From Dehalococcoidia bacterium (GTDB lineage Bacteria > Chloroflexota > Dehalococcoidia > Tepidiformales > Tepidiformaceae), in the NCBI GenBank assembly GCA_009839725.1, contig VXPF01000136.1:1-48368 (forward strand): a stretch of DNA of 48,368 nt. Reading direction: 5' to 3'. The translations under genes and the position numbers were made by a program. Positions 13,493-21,944 of the stretch are shown here, one piece after another. The notes beneath the pieces are model-generated. The model saw nothing but the letters and a program-made list of their open reading frames with translations. It had not been told where the DNA came from and searched no databases. Each line of letters begins with the position of its first letter. Position 1 is the first letter of the stretch.

Positions 13493-14779
13493 GTGACGAT
13501 TCCGACCTCGGCGATGATCAGCGTGGAGGATGCGCGGGAGCGCATCCTCGCCTTCTTCGAGCGCCTGGAACCGGAGCAGACGCCCGTGATCGAGGCGCTG
13601 GGGCAGGTGCTGGCCGAGGACGTGGTAGCGGGGTTCGACATCCCGCCGCTGGACAACACCGCCATGGACGGCTACGCCGTTCGCGCCGCGGACACCGACG
13701 GCGCGAGCGAGGGCGACCCCCGCAGACTGACCGTGATCGCCGACCTGGCGGCGGGCTACGTGCTCGACACGGCCGTGGGCGAGGGCGAGGCGGTAAGGAT
13801 CATGACGGGGGCGCCGATCCCGCCGGGTGCGGACGCGATCGTGCCCTTCGAGGAGACGGACGAGCCGCTGCGCGAGCCGGGACAGGCGCCGACACGCGGC
13901 GACGAGGTCGGGGTGTTCAAGGCGGCGCTGGACGGAGCCAACATCCGGCGCCGGGGCGAGGACATCCGAACGGGACAGGCCGTGCTGGAGGCGGGACGGG
14001 TGATTCGCGCCTCCGAGATCGGCGTGCTTTCGAGCATCGGGCGCACGGAGGTCTCCGTGTACCGGCGTCCCGAGGTCGCCATCCTCTCGACCGGCGACGA
14101 GATCGTCACACCCGGCGAGGAGCGCCGGGCCGGGCAGATCTACGACGCCAACGCGCACAGCGTGGCCGCGCTGGTGCGCGCGTTCGGGGGGCGCCCGCGC
14201 CTCCTTGGCATCGCCCGGGACACGGTCGAGGACCTGACGGCGAAGATTCACTCCGGGCTCGACGCGGACATGATCGTGACGAGCGCGGGCGTCTCGCGGG
14301 GCGACTTCGACGTGGTCAAGGACGTGCTCGCACGGGAGGGCGCCATCGACTTCTGGACGGTGCGGATGAAGCCGGGCAAGCCGCTCGCCTTCGGCGCCTT
14401 CGAGGCGCCGGACGGGCGTCGCGTGCCGCACCTGGGGCTGCCGGGGAACCCGGTCAGCTCGATGGTCGCGTTCGAGCTATTCGGTCGCCCGGCCATCTTC
14501 AAGATGCTGGGGCGAGCCAGTTGGGAGCGGCCGGTGATCAAGGCGGTCACGCGGGACCGGGTGGTGAACACGGACGGGCGGCGCTTCTACGCGCGCTGCA
14601 TCGTGACGCAAGGGGAGGACGGTCGCTACTACGCCGACCTCACTGGCCCACAGGGGAGCGGCATCCTGACGAGCATGAGCGCGGCCAACGGGCTGACGGT
14701 CATCCCGGAGGACCTGCCGCGGGCGGAGCCGGGCGACGAGATCGACGTGATGATGATCGACTGGGAGCACCCGGGGTAG
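13493..14779 (+). CDS. moeA: Molybdopterin molybdotransferase MoeA
   Basis: 428 aa from the GTG at 13493; an ATG at 13514 (MISVEDARERIL) is an equally reasonable start, since neither has a clear Shine-Dalgarno sequence. Seen: the MoeA N-terminal signature PPLDNTAMDGYAVRA, the beta-barrel domain with GEAVRIMTGAPIPPGADAIV, the MPT-binding domain with ILSTGDEIVTPGE and SAGVSRGDFDVVKDVL, and the C-terminal domain IV beginning near residue 345. GLPGNPVSSMVAFELF is also diagnostic. Known: inserts molybdate into adenylated molybdopterin, the last common step of Moco synthesis. Its likely client is the Moco oxidoreductase at 9.1 kb, and its partner the MoaB-type adenylyltransferase at 16.3 kb. Confidence 0.95.
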   Translation: MTIPTSAMISVEDARERILAFFERLEPEQTPVIEALGQVLAEDVVAGFDIPPLDNTAMDGYAVRAADTDGASEGDPRRLTVIADLAAGYVLDTAVGEGEAVRIMTGAPIPPGADAIVPFEETDEPLREPGQAPTRGDEVGVFKAALDGANIRRRGEDIRTGQAVLEAGRVIRASEIGVLSSIGRTEVSVYRRPEVAILSTGDEIVTPGEERRAGQIYDANAHSVAALVRAFGGRPRLLGIARDTVEDLTAKIHSGLDADMIVTSAGVSRGDFDVVKDVLAREGAIDFWTVRMKPGKPLAFGAFEAPDGRRVPHLGLPGNPVSSMVAFELFGRPAIFKMLGRASWERPVIKAVTRDRVVNTDGRRFYARCIVTQGEDGRYYADLTGPQGSGILTSMSAANGLTVIPEDLPRAEPGDEIDVMMIDWEHPG

Positions 14780-14783
14780 CAGC

Positions 14784-14789
14784 TACACT
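14784..14789 (+). promoter_or_regulatory. Candidate -10 hexamer TACACT, leaderless type
   Basis: TACACT ends 6 nt before the ATG at 14796, within the 16 nt between moeA and the methyltransferase gene. GCGGG directly before the ATG is too close to serve as a Shine-Dalgarno sequence. No -35 box stands out. Confidence 0.4.
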
Positions 14790-14795
14790 GGCGGG

Positions 14796-15581
14796 ATGAC
14801 CGACGAAGCCCGCCCCTGGTACGAGGCCCTCTTCGAGCGCGACTGGTACGACTACTTCGCGAAGGGTGGCCCCAGCTCGCCGGATGAGGATGGCTCGTAC
14901 GCACGCCGGACCGATTCCGAAGTCGACTTCATCGAGCAGGCGCTGGGGCTGACGGAACCGTGCGACCTGCTCGACCTGTGCTGCGGACCGGGTCGCCACA
15001 GCGTGCGGCTGGCGAAGCGGGGGCACCGGGTTAGGGGCGTCGACATCTCCACCTACAACCTTGAGAAGGCCGCGGAGCTAGCCAGAGAGTTCGAGGTTGA
15101 TGTCACCTGGCGCGAGCGCGACATGCGGGAGACGGGTCTCGCGGATTCGAGCCAGGACGCGGTCATCAACATGTTCACGGCGTTCGGCTTCTTCGACGAC
15201 GAGGGGAACCAGCGCGTGCTCGAAGAGGTGGCGCGGGTGTTGCGACCCGGTGGCCTCTTCTTCATCGACCTGGTGCACCGCGACTCGCTTCTGCGCCGGT
15301 ACCAGCCTCGTATGTGGAGCGAGCGCCACAACGGCGCCTTTCTATTCCAGGAGCACTCCTTCGACAGCGCGGCGGGCACTCAGACGACCAACTGGACGGT
15401 CGTCAAACCAAACGGGGAGCGCATCGAGCAGAGCTTCACCCTTCGCGTGTACACGCTCCAGGAACTGGAGCTCCGGATGGCGCTGGCGGGCCTGACGGTG
15501 GAGGACGTGTGGGGCGGGCTCGACGGGGTAGACCTGACGATGGACAGCCACCGCCTCGTGATCCGGGCGCGAGCGGAGTAG
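14796..15581 (+). CDS. Class I SAM-dependent methyltransferase
   Basis: 261 aa, ATG start. Seen: motif I (LLDLCCGPGRHSVRLAKRG), the acidic ribose-binding turn (VRGVDIS), motif II/III regions (DAVINMFTAFGFF and VLRPGGLFFIDLVH) and a C-terminal beta-rich half typical of small-molecule methyltransferases (VYTLQELELRMALAGL). The opening WYEALFERDWYDYF resembles a group of uncharacterised methyltransferases. Substrate unknown. It ends 3 nt from the convergent trmD stop. It follows moeA closely but may have its own leaderless promoter. Confidence 0.85.
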   Translation: MTDEARPWYEALFERDWYDYFAKGGPSSPDEDGSYARRTDSEVDFIEQALGLTEPCDLLDLCCGPGRHSVRLAKRGHRVRGVDISTYNLEKAAELAREFEVDVTWRERDMRETGLADSSQDAVINMFTAFGFFDDEGNQRVLEEVARVLRPGGLFFIDLVHRDSLLRRYQPRMWSERHNGAFLFQEHSFDSAAGTQTTNWTVVKPNGERIEQSFTLRVYTLQELELRMALAGLTVEDVWGGLDGVDLTMDSHRLVIRARAE

Positions 15582-15584
15582 CGG

Positions 15585-16271
15585 CTAGCGCTCGCCGTCC
15601 AGCAGGTCGGGGCGGCGCCGGCGGGTGCGCTCACGGCGCTGCTCCTGCTTCCACTTCTCGATCTCGGCATGGTGACCGCTGAGGAGCACCTCGGGAACGG
15701 TCCAGCCGCGGTAATCGGCGGGGCGGGTGTACTGGGGGTGCTCGAGGAGGCCGTCCGCGAACGACTCCTCCCGCGGGGAGGCGTCGTCGCCGAGGGCGCC
15801 GGGGAGGTGGCGGGCGACGGCCTCGATGAGCACCATCGCGGGAAGCTCGCCCCCCGTCAGGATGTAGTCGCCGATCGAGACCTCGCGGTCGACACAGTGC
15901 TCGACGAAGCGCTCGTCGACTCCCTCGTAACGGCCGGACACGAGGACAAGGCGGGGATGGGCGGCCAGCTCGCGCACGAGCGCGTCGTTCAGCAGCTCTC
16001 CCTGGGGGGAGAGGTAGATGACGTGCCCGGCGGGCTCGGCCGCCGCCTGCGCGGCCTGGAGGGCGGCGTCGAGAACGTTGACCTTCATGACCATGCCGTG
16101 ACCGCCGCCGAAGGGCTGGTCGTCGACGGTGCGATGGCGGTCGGTGGCGTGCTCGCGGATGTCGTGGAGGTGGAGGTCGAGCAGACCGGCGTCGCGGGCG
16201 CGCTTGATGATGGAGACATCGAGCGGTCCGGCGAAGGCCTCGGGGAAGAGGGTGAGGACGTCGACCCTCAT
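15585..16271 (-). CDS. trmD: tRNA (guanine-N1)-methyltransferase TrmD
   Basis: 228 aa, ATG at 16271 overlapping the stop of the upstream moaB-type gene (ATGA). Seen: [13 protein letters not shown], the deep trefoil-knot SAM-binding elements ([15 protein letters not shown] and [19 protein letters not shown]) and the conserved [11 protein letters not shown] and HPQYTRP segments. Known: makes m1G37 in tRNAs with G36, preventing +1 frameshifts, and is usually essential. The usual neighbours rpsP, rimM and rplS are absent; coupling to a Moco gene is an unusual setting. The length is normal. Confidence 0.96.
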   Translation of the reverse strand: MRVDVLTLFPEAFAGPLDVSIIKRARDAGLLDLHLHDIREHATDRHRTVDDQPFGGGHGMVMKVNVLDAALQAAQAAAEPAGHVIYLSPQGELLNDALVRELAAHPRLVLVSGRYEGVDERFVEHCVDREVSIGDYILTGGELPAMVLIEAVARHLPGALGDDASPREESFADGLLEHPQYTRPADYRGWTVPEVLLSGHHAEIEKWKQEQRRERTRRRRPDLLDGER

Positions 16272-16753
16272 CCGTCGTGCTCGACGGGGCCGGCCAGCAG
16301 CTCGGCGATGTGGGCCATGAGGGGAAAGAGCACCGCGAGGCCATCGGCGACGCCCTTGGGGCTGCCGGGCAGGTTGACGATGAGGGTCTTGCCGCGGGTG
16401 ACCGCGAGGCCCCGCGAGAGGATGGCGAAGGACGTGTGCTTGAGTCCCTCCTGGGCGATCGCGAGGGGGATGCCGGGCATGTCGCGCTCGGCAATGTCGC
16501 GAGTGGCTTCGGGGGTGAGGTCGCGGGGGGTGAGGCCGGTGCCGCCGGTGGTGAGGATGACGTCGGCAACGCCGGCGTCGCACCAGGCCGCGAGCTGCGC
16601 TGCGACCGCCTGGCGGTCATCGGGGAGGGCAGCGCGAGCGGCCAGCTCGTGCCCCTCTTCGCGGCAGCGGTCCTCGATGAGGGCGCCGCCCTCGTCGACG
16701 CGCGTGCCCCGGGAGACGCCGTCGGAGACGGTCAGGATCGCGATTCGCGCCAT
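16268..16753 (-). CDS. moaB: MogA/MoaB-type molybdopterin adenylyltransferase
   Basis: 161 aa, ATG at 16753. Seen: the N-terminal strand [22 protein letters not shown], the nucleotide/MPT-binding loop [18 protein letters not shown] and the C-terminal [14 protein letters not shown], all typical of the MoaB/Mog family. Known: adenylates molybdopterin before MoeA inserts molybdenum. It lies divergent from mraZ and overlaps trmD by 4 nt. Initiation looks leaderless (TAGACT 6 nt upstream). MoaB and MogA cannot be separated from sequence alone. Confidence 0.92.
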   Translation of the reverse strand: MARIAILTVSDGVSRGTRVDEGGALIEDRCREEGHELAARAALPDDRQAVAAQLAAWCDAGVADVILTTGGTGLTPRDLTPEATRDIAERDMPGIPLAIAQEGLKHTSFAILSRGLAVTRGKTLIVNLPGSPKGVADGLAVLFPLMAHIAELLAGPVEHDG

Positions 16754-16759
16754 CGGGAC

Positions 16760-16765
16760 AGTCTA
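16760..16765 (-). promoter_or_regulatory. Candidate -10 hexamer TAGACT, leaderless type
   Basis: Minus strand TAGACT ends 6 nt before the ATG at 16753. There is no Shine-Dalgarno sequence in the 6-nt gap. Faces away from the mraZ promoter about 65 bp to the right. Confidence 0.42.
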
Positions 16766-16827
16766 GCGCGGGCCTCGGGGAGCGCGTCGGGGCGTGAGGA
16801 AGCGCACGACGGACAGGCGGAATTCTA

Positions 16828-16856
16828 TTGACACCCTCCGGGGGGCTACCTATAGT
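16828..16856 (+). promoter_or_regulatory. Strong sigma-70 promoter of the dcw cluster
   Basis: Perfect -35 TTGACA (16828-16833), a 17-nt spacer and -10 TATAGT (16851-16856). The predicted start near 16863 gives a leader of about 80 nt before mraZ. It is by far the best promoter in the window and lies directly before the MraZ boxes. Confidence 0.85.
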
Positions 16857-16861
16857 CCGTG

Positions 16862-16886
16862 TGGGGAGAAGTGGGGAGAGATGGGA
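16862..16886 (+). promoter_or_regulatory. MraZ operator: three TGGGN boxes with 5-nt spacers
   Basis: TGGGG at 16862-16866, TGGGG at 16872-16876 and TGGGA at 16882-16886, exactly one helical turn apart. Known: E. coli MraZ represses its own operon by binding TGGGN direct repeats separated by 5 nt. Placed at the predicted transcription start, the boxes would block the polymerase. Confidence 0.85.
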
Positions 16887-16903
16887 ATCTTCCCCAGTTT
16901 TAT
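16872..16903 (+). other. Possible attenuator-like hairpin in the mraZ leader
   Basis: TGGGGA (16872-16877) can pair with TCCCCA (16891-16896), extended by weaker pairs, and is followed by GTTTTAT. The shape resembles a weak intrinsic terminator in the leader. It overlaps two MraZ boxes, so the symmetry may simply reflect the operator. Confidence 0.25.
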
Positions 16904-16942
16904 CCTGATTTCGGTGGGGTTTTCCCTGCCCGAGGGGCCATC

Positions 16943-17392
16943 ATGGCGTTCCGTGGGAACTTCGAGTACCAGTTGGACGACCGCAAGCGGGTCGCCCTGC
17001 CTCCGAAGTTCCGCGAGGAGTTCGCGAACGGCGCCATCCTCGTGCCCGGACTCGATGGCTGCATCGAGGTCTACACACCCGAGGGGTTCGAGGCGGAGGC
17101 GCGCGTGGTTGAGCGCGTGCCCGCCTTCTCCGAGCAGGGCCGCCAGCTGCGCCGGGCATTCTTCGCGTCGTCGTTCGACGTGCAGCGCGACGCCCAGGGC
17201 CGCCTGCTGATTCCCGCCAAGCTGCTCACCTACGCGGGCATCGAGCGGGACGTGGTCGTGCTGGGCAACGACCAGCGGCTCGAGATCTGGGACCGGACCA
17301 CCTGGGAGGAGCAGGAGTCGACGCTGCCCGGCGCCCGCGCCAGCGCCCTCCAACAGCTTGCCGAAGAGTCCGCCGCCGGCGGGGGAGGCTAG
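16943..17392 (+). CDS. mraZ: Transcriptional regulator MraZ
   Basis: 149 aa, ATG with GAGGGG upstream. Two MraZ/AbrB-like halves are seen: FRGNFEYQLDDRKRVALPPKFRE and, in the second half, FASSFDVQRDAQGRLLIPAKLLTYAGI, each with the expected DxxxR motif (DDRKR, DAQGR). Known: forms ring-shaped oligomers that bind TGGGN repeats and control the dcw operon. First gene of the cluster; the operator just upstream fits autoregulation. The last 20 residues are Ala/Gly-rich and not conserved. Confidence 0.96.
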   Translation: MAFRGNFEYQLDDRKRVALPPKFREEFANGAILVPGLDGCIEVYTPEGFEAEARVVERVPAFSEQGRQLRRAFFASSFDVQRDAQGRLLIPAKLLTYAGIERDVVVLGNDQRLEIWDRTTWEEQESTLPGARASALQQLAEESAAGGGG

Positions 17393-17393
17393 C

Positions 17394-18365
17394 GTGACGA
17401 TCATGACCACGCCGAGCGCGCCACACACGCCCGTCCTCCTCAGCGAGGCGCTGGACTATCTGGCCGTGCGCGAGGGTGGAGCCTACATCGACTGCACCGC
17501 CGGGGCGGGCGGCCACAGCGCCGCCATTGCGGAGGCGATGGGGACGGAGGGGCGCCTGCTCTGCATCGACCAGGACGGCGAGGCGCTGGAGTTCGCGCGA
17601 ACGAGACTGGCTCCGTTTGGGAGGCGGGTCAGCTTCGTTCGCGGGAACTTCCGCGATCTCGACGCCGTCGCCGCGGACGAAGGGTTCGAGGCGGTGGACG
17701 GAATCCTGATGGACCTCGGCGTTTCTTCGATCCAGCTGGACACCGCGGAGCGGGGGTTCGCCTTCGCACACGAGGGGCCGCTGGACATGCGCATGGACCA
17801 GTCGTCGGACGGCTTGACGGCTGCGGACATCGTCAATACGTGGGACGAGCGAACGCTCACCACCCTCTTCCGGGAGGAAGGGGAGGTGCGCGGGGCGCGC
17901 CGCATCGCGAAAGCGGTGCTGAGGGCGCGGCCGCTTCGCTCGACCTGGGATCTAGCCAAAGCCGTCGAGCAGGCTGCGGGGGGCGCGAGAGACCGAACCC
18001 AACAACACCCCGCCACCAAGGTCTTTCTCGCGCTTCGGCTTCGTGTCAATGGCGAACTCGACTCGCTGGACACGGCTTTGCCGCTTGCCCGCAGCCTGCT
18101 CGGCTTTGGGTCTTCCCGCGAAAGCGGGAGGCTCGTCACCATCGCCTTTCACTCACGGGAAGACCGGATCGTGAAGCAGTTCTTCGGGCGCGAGTCGCGC
18201 GACTGCATCTGCCCACCGGTGCTGCCCGAGTGTCGTTGCGACCATCGCGCGACGCTGCGTGTGCTCACCCGCAGGGCCGTGCGCCCGGGAAACGAAGAGG
18301 TCGACCGCAACCCCCGCTCGAGGAGCGCCGTCTTGCGCGCAGCCGAGCGGAAATCCGAGGCGTAG
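17394..18365 (+). CDS. rsmH: 16S rRNA (cytosine-1402-N4)-methyltransferase RsmH
   Basis: 323 aa from the GTG at 17394, which has GGGGGAGG 5 nt upstream; the ATG at 17403 is too far from it. Seen: HTPVLLSEALDYL, the SAM site DCTAGAGGHSAAIAEAM, the family-specific VDGILMDLGVSSIQLD and RGFAFAHEGPLDMRMD, the helical insert, and the cysteine region CICPPVLPECRC near residue 270. Known: methylates C1402 in the 30S P site; formerly mraW. It lies 1 nt after mraZ and 2 nt before the ftsL-like gene. Confidence 0.97.
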   Translation: MTIMTTPSAPHTPVLLSEALDYLAVREGGAYIDCTAGAGGHSAAIAEAMGTEGRLLCIDQDGEALEFARTRLAPFGRRVSFVRGNFRDLDAVAADEGFEAVDGILMDLGVSSIQLDTAERGFAFAHEGPLDMRMDQSSDGLTAADIVNTWDERTLTTLFREEGEVRGARRIAKAVLRARPLRSTWDLAKAVEQAAGGARDRTQQHPATKVFLALRLRVNGELDSLDTALPLARSLLGFGSSRESGRLVTIAFHSREDRIVKQFFGRESRDCICPPVLPECRCDHRATLRVLTRRAVRPGNEEVDRNPRSRSAVLRAAERKSEA

Positions 18366-18367
18366 CC

Positions 18368-18763
18368 ATGACGGCCCTCGACCAGCCCGCGCCGCGAACC
18401 CACCGGGGGCTCTCGCTGCCGAAGCTGGGCGTCAGCGGCTGGGTCGTGGCGGGCGCGCTCATCGTTTCGGCGAGCGCGATGGCGCCGGTGGTGCAGAACA
18501 GCCTGCTGACGACCCAGGGACGCGATCTCGAGGTGCTGGAGGGCGAGCAGAAAGCCCTCCAGGTCGAGATGCGGCAGCTGGAAGCCGACATCGCCCGCCT
18601 GATCTCCGTGGACCGCATCGCAAGGCGGGCCGCTGAGATCGGTCTGTTTCCGGGCGCGAACGCCATATTCGTGACGATCGGGGAAGCCGGACCGGAGCCC
18701 CCGAACATCCCTGCGGAGCATCTCCCCGAGACCTCGGAGCTCGGCTCCGGGCTCGCTCCGTAG
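18368..18763 (+). CDS. ftsL: FtsL-like division protein
   Basis: 131 aa, ATG 2 nt after the rsmH stop. Seen: a short cytoplasmic N-terminus, one transmembrane helix (about 22-42), a heptad-rich coiled coil (about 50-80, LEVLEGEQKALQVEMRQLEA) and a segment VDRIARRAAEIGLFPG. The latter resembles the end of the FtsL/FtsB coiled coil, where helices reach the FtsQ-binding part. Known: FtsL and FtsB form the core that activates FtsWI. The sequence is poorly conserved, so the call rests mainly on topology and on the slot between rsmH and ftsI. Confidence 0.75.
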   Translation: MTALDQPAPRTHRGLSLPKLGVSGWVVAGALIVSASAMAPVVQNSLLTTQGRDLEVLEGEQKALQVEMRQLEADIARLISVDRIARRAAEIGLFPGANAIFVTIGEAGPEPPNIPAEHLPETSELGSGLAP

Positions 18764-18846
18764 CCGCGGGACCACCCATGGAGGCGATGCCGCTGCTGAA
18801 CTGAGATCGAACCGGTCACGGGAGGGGGCCGGCGGGAGGGCGCCTC

Positions 18847-20574
18847 ATGGCGCACCAGCAGGCGAGGCGAACGAGCCGGGTCTGGCTTCCGGCGATCGCG
18901 TTCGCGGTCTTCGCGGCCGTCGTCCTCGCGCGCCTCGTTCAGGTCCAGATCCTCGAGCACGACCGCTACGCCGAGGAAGCTCGCAGCGAGCTCTTCGCCA
19001 GCGACACGGTGTTCGAGCGGCGCGGCGCCATCCTCGACCGCAACGGTTTCCTGCTGGCCATGAGCACGGACACGTGGGACCTGTACGTGGCCTCGCGCCT
19101 CTGGAGCGACCCTGAAGTCGCCCGCGAGGCCTCGGAGGCGATCTCGAAGGCGACAGGGCACGACGCCACCTACCTGCGCACGGTTGTCAGGGAAAGCGGG
19201 CTGGTGGACGTGCTCGTGGCGCGCGACGTTCCCTACGACGCAGGGAAGACGCTGCTGGACGCGAACGTGCCGGGGTTGATCGGCCTGCCGAACACGGTGC
19301 GCGTGCACCCGGCCGGGAACGTGGCCTCCTCCGTAATCGGCATCATCGGAGCGGAGAACACGGGGCTGACGGGCATCGAGGCCTGGTACGACCCGCTCCT
19401 GCTCGGCACCCCCGGGCGGGTGATCTTCGAGCGGGACACGACCGGGTCGCCGATTCCCTACGGCGAGACGTTCACGACGGAGGCCGAACCCGGGCCCGAC
19501 ATCGTCCTGACCATCGACCGGCGGATGCAGGTGAGCGCCGAGCGGCTGCTGCAGCAGGCCATCGAGAAGCACGAGGCGACCCGGGGCTCGATCATCATCA
19601 TGGACCCCCGGAACGGGGAGATCCTGGCGCTCGCCACCCACCCGAGGCTGGACTTCAGCTCGCTCGACCTGTCCGACCCGGAGCACGTGAAGCTCCTCCG
19701 CAACAGTGCGGTCTCGGACGTGTACGAGCCGGGTTCGGTGATGAAGGTCATCACCGCGGCTGCGGCCATCGACGCCGAGCTCATCACGCCGGAGACCACC
19801 TACGAGGACACGGGGATCGCCTACGTCTACGGCACGCCCATCTTCAACTGGAACAACGGCGTCTACGGCGAGCAGACGATGACGGGCGTCCTGCAGCAAA
19901 GCATCAACACAGGCGCCGTGTTCATGATGGAGAAGCTGGGGGTGCGGCTGTTCCACGAATACCTGGAGGCCTTCGGGTTCGGCAAGACGACGGGGATCGA
20001 CCTGAGCGGGGAGGCGGCGGGCATCGTTCGCCGTCCCACCGATCGTGACTGGTCGCCTGTCGATGCGGCCGCGCAGTCGTTCGGGCAGGCCATCAGCGTG
20101 ACGCCGATCCAGGTGGTGACGGCCCTGGCCGCGGCGATCAACGGAGGGCAGCTGATCGAGCCCAGGCTGGTGAAGGCGATGATCGCGCGCGACGGCACGC
20201 GCTACGAAGTTCCGGCGAACGTCGTGGGCCAGCCCATCTCGGCCGAGACGAGCGCGACCGTGCGGGAGCTTCTGGCTTCGGTGGTCGACCCGGGCTGGTA
20301 CCACCCCGCGAAGCCGCGTCTCTACACCGCCGGGGGGAAGTCGGGCACGGCGAACGTTCCCATCGACGCGAGCTACGACGACACGCAGATCGTCTCGTTC
20401 GCCGGCTTCGCGCCGGTCGACGAGCCCCGGGTTCTGATCCTGATCAAGCTCGACGAGAACGCCGACCTGGCGACGGGGACGGAGGCGGCGGGGCCGGTCT
20501 TCGCCACGCTCGTGGACGAAGTCCTCGGCTACCTGGGCGTCGTGCCCGATGTCGAGCAGGTGGCGGCGAGGTGA
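18847..20574 (+). CDS. ftsI: Class B penicillin-binding protein, septal transpeptidase FtsI
   Basis: 575 aa, ATG with GGAGGG about 7 nt upstream. Seen: a short N-terminus and one transmembrane helix (about 12-33), a PBP dimerisation domain (about 50-220, with RRGAILDRNGFLLAMS) and the transpeptidase domain. Its motifs are SxxK at S297-V-M-K300, SxN at S352-I-N354 and KSGT at K498-T501. Known: cross-links septal peptidoglycan together with FtsW. The normal order ftsI-murE-murF is broken here because murF follows at once with a 4-nt overlap. There is no PASTA domain at the C-terminus. An 83-nt gap before it holds no gene. Confidence 0.95.
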   Translation: MAHQQARRTSRVWLPAIAFAVFAAVVLARLVQVQILEHDRYAEEARSELFASDTVFERRGAILDRNGFLLAMSTDTWDLYVASRLWSDPEVAREASEAISKATGHDATYLRTVVRESGLVDVLVARDVPYDAGKTLLDANVPGLIGLPNTVRVHPAGNVASSVIGIIGAENTGLTGIEAWYDPLLLGTPGRVIFERDTTGSPIPYGETFTTEAEPGPDIVLTIDRRMQVSAERLLQQAIEKHEATRGSIIIMDPRNGEILALATHPRLDFSSLDLSDPEHVKLLRNSAVSDVYEPGSVMKVITAAAAIDAELITPETTYEDTGIAYVYGTPIFNWNNGVYGEQTMTGVLQQSINTGAVFMMEKLGVRLFHEYLEAFGFGKTTGIDLSGEAAGIVRRPTDRDWSPVDAAAQSFGQAISVTPIQVVTALAAAINGGQLIEPRLVKAMIARDGTRYEVPANVVGQPISAETSATVRELLASVVDPGWYHPAKPRLYTAGGKSGTANVPIDASYDDTQIVSFAGFAPVDEPRVLILIKLDENADLATGTEAAGPVFATLVDEVLGYLGVVPDVEQVAAR

Positions 20575-21944
20575 CGGGCATGACGACAGCCTTCCTTGCC
20601 GAGAGCATGCGCGCCCGTGGCCACCGCGTGGCCGAGGGCGAGAACGCGCCGATCACGGGCGGGGCGGCGGACTCGCGGCTGACGCAGCCCGGCGAGCTGT
20701 TCGCCGCCTTCCGCGGCGAGCGGCTGGACGGCAACGACTTCACCGATGAGGCGCTCGAGCAGGGCGCGCCGGCGGTGGTCTGCGAGCGTGCTCCGCGAGG
20801 CGATTGGCCCGGTCGCACGGTCGCCGTCGTGGAGGACACGCGCACGGCCATGGCCGAGCTCGGACGCGACTGGCTCCGCCAGTGCGACGTTCGCGTCGCG
20901 GGGATCACGGGCACAGTCGGGAAGACCACGGCCAAGGAGCTGACGGCTGCGGCGCTGTCCGCACGACTTCCGACCCACCACAGTCCCGGGAACCTGAACT
21001 CACGCGAGGGTCTGCCGCTCGCGCTCATGAGCCTGCGGGAGGACCACGAGGTCTCGGTACTGGAGATGGCGATGGACAGCGAAGGCGAGATCGCCGAGCT
21101 GTGCGCCATCGCGGAGCCTTCCGTGGGAGCAGTGCTCAACATCGGGGCCACGCACCTCGAGAAGCTCGGCAGCATGGAGGCGATCGAGCGGGAGAAGCTC
21201 TCGCTCCCGCGCAGCCTGCCGCGAGAGGGAACGGCCGTCGTGAACGTCGACGACGCGCGCATCGCGCCGGTGGTCGACGAATTGGCGTGCGAGGTCGTCG
21301 GCTTTGGCGCGAGCGAAGCGGCGCGCCTGCGGCGCGGCGACGTGCGCGATCTCGGGCTGGAAGGCTCGGCGTTCGGGGTGCGCTACGAGGGCAAGCAGGC
21401 GGACGTGCGGCTGCACGTCCCGGGCGCGCACCTTGCGGAGGGGGCGCTGGCAGCGATCGGGATCCAGCTGGCGCTGGGGGTGGGCCTGACGGAGGCGGCG
21501 GAGGCGGTCAGCGGCGCCGAGATCGACGGGCGCCTCCAGATGCGGCACAGCGCCGGTGGCGCCCGCATCCTGGACGACACCTACAACGCCAGCCCGGCTT
21601 CCGTCGCGGGGGCGCTGGAGCTGCTGCGGGGACTGGGGGGACGGCGCATCGCCCTGCTCGGCGAGATGGCCGAGCTGGGGGAGCGCTCCGTGGAGGAGCA
21701 CCGCCGCATCGGGGCGGTCGCAGCCGGGTGCTGCGACGTGCTCGTGGCGGCGGGCGAGGCGTGTCGGGCGGTGGCCGAGGAAGCACGAGCCGCGGGCCTC
21801 GGCGAGAGCCACTGGTTCGCGACGAAGGACGAGGCGGCGGCCTTCGCCGCCAGCCTGGCGGGCGATGGCGACCACATTCTCCTCAAGGCTTCGCGCGGGC
21901 AGGCGTTCGAGGAGCTGATTCCCATGCTGGAGGGACGGGCATGA
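20571..21944 (+). CDS. murF: UDP-MurNAc-tripeptide--D-alanyl-D-alanine ligase MurF
   Basis: 457 aa from the GTG in the GTGA overlap with ftsI; an ATG three codons later is possible. Seen: N-terminal uridine-binding domain (ITGGAADSRLTQPGELFAAF), the ATP loop GITGTVGKTT (111-120), LEMAMDSEGEIAELC and NIGATHLEKLGSMEAIEREK in the central domain, and DDTYNASPASV in the C-terminal domain. These assign it to MurF rather than MurE. Known: adds D-Ala-D-Ala to UDP-MurNAc-tripeptide in the cytoplasm. It overlaps mraY through ATGA. Confidence 0.95.
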   Translation: MTGMTTAFLAESMRARGHRVAEGENAPITGGAADSRLTQPGELFAAFRGERLDGNDFTDEALEQGAPAVVCERAPRGDWPGRTVAVVEDTRTAMAELGRDWLRQCDVRVAGITGTVGKTTAKELTAAALSARLPTHHSPGNLNSREGLPLALMSLREDHEVSVLEMAMDSEGEIAELCAIAEPSVGAVLNIGATHLEKLGSMEAIEREKLSLPRSLPREGTAVVNVDDARIAPVVDELACEVVGFGASEAARLRRGDVRDLGLEGSAFGVRYEGKQADVRLHVPGAHLAEGALAAIGIQLALGVGLTEAAEAVSGAEIDGRLQMRHSAGGARILDDTYNASPASVAGALELLRGLGGRRIALLGEMAELGERSVEEHRRIGAVAAGCCDVLVAAGEACRAVAEEARAAGLGESHWFATKDEAAAFAASLAGDGDHILLKASRGQAFEELIPMLEGRA

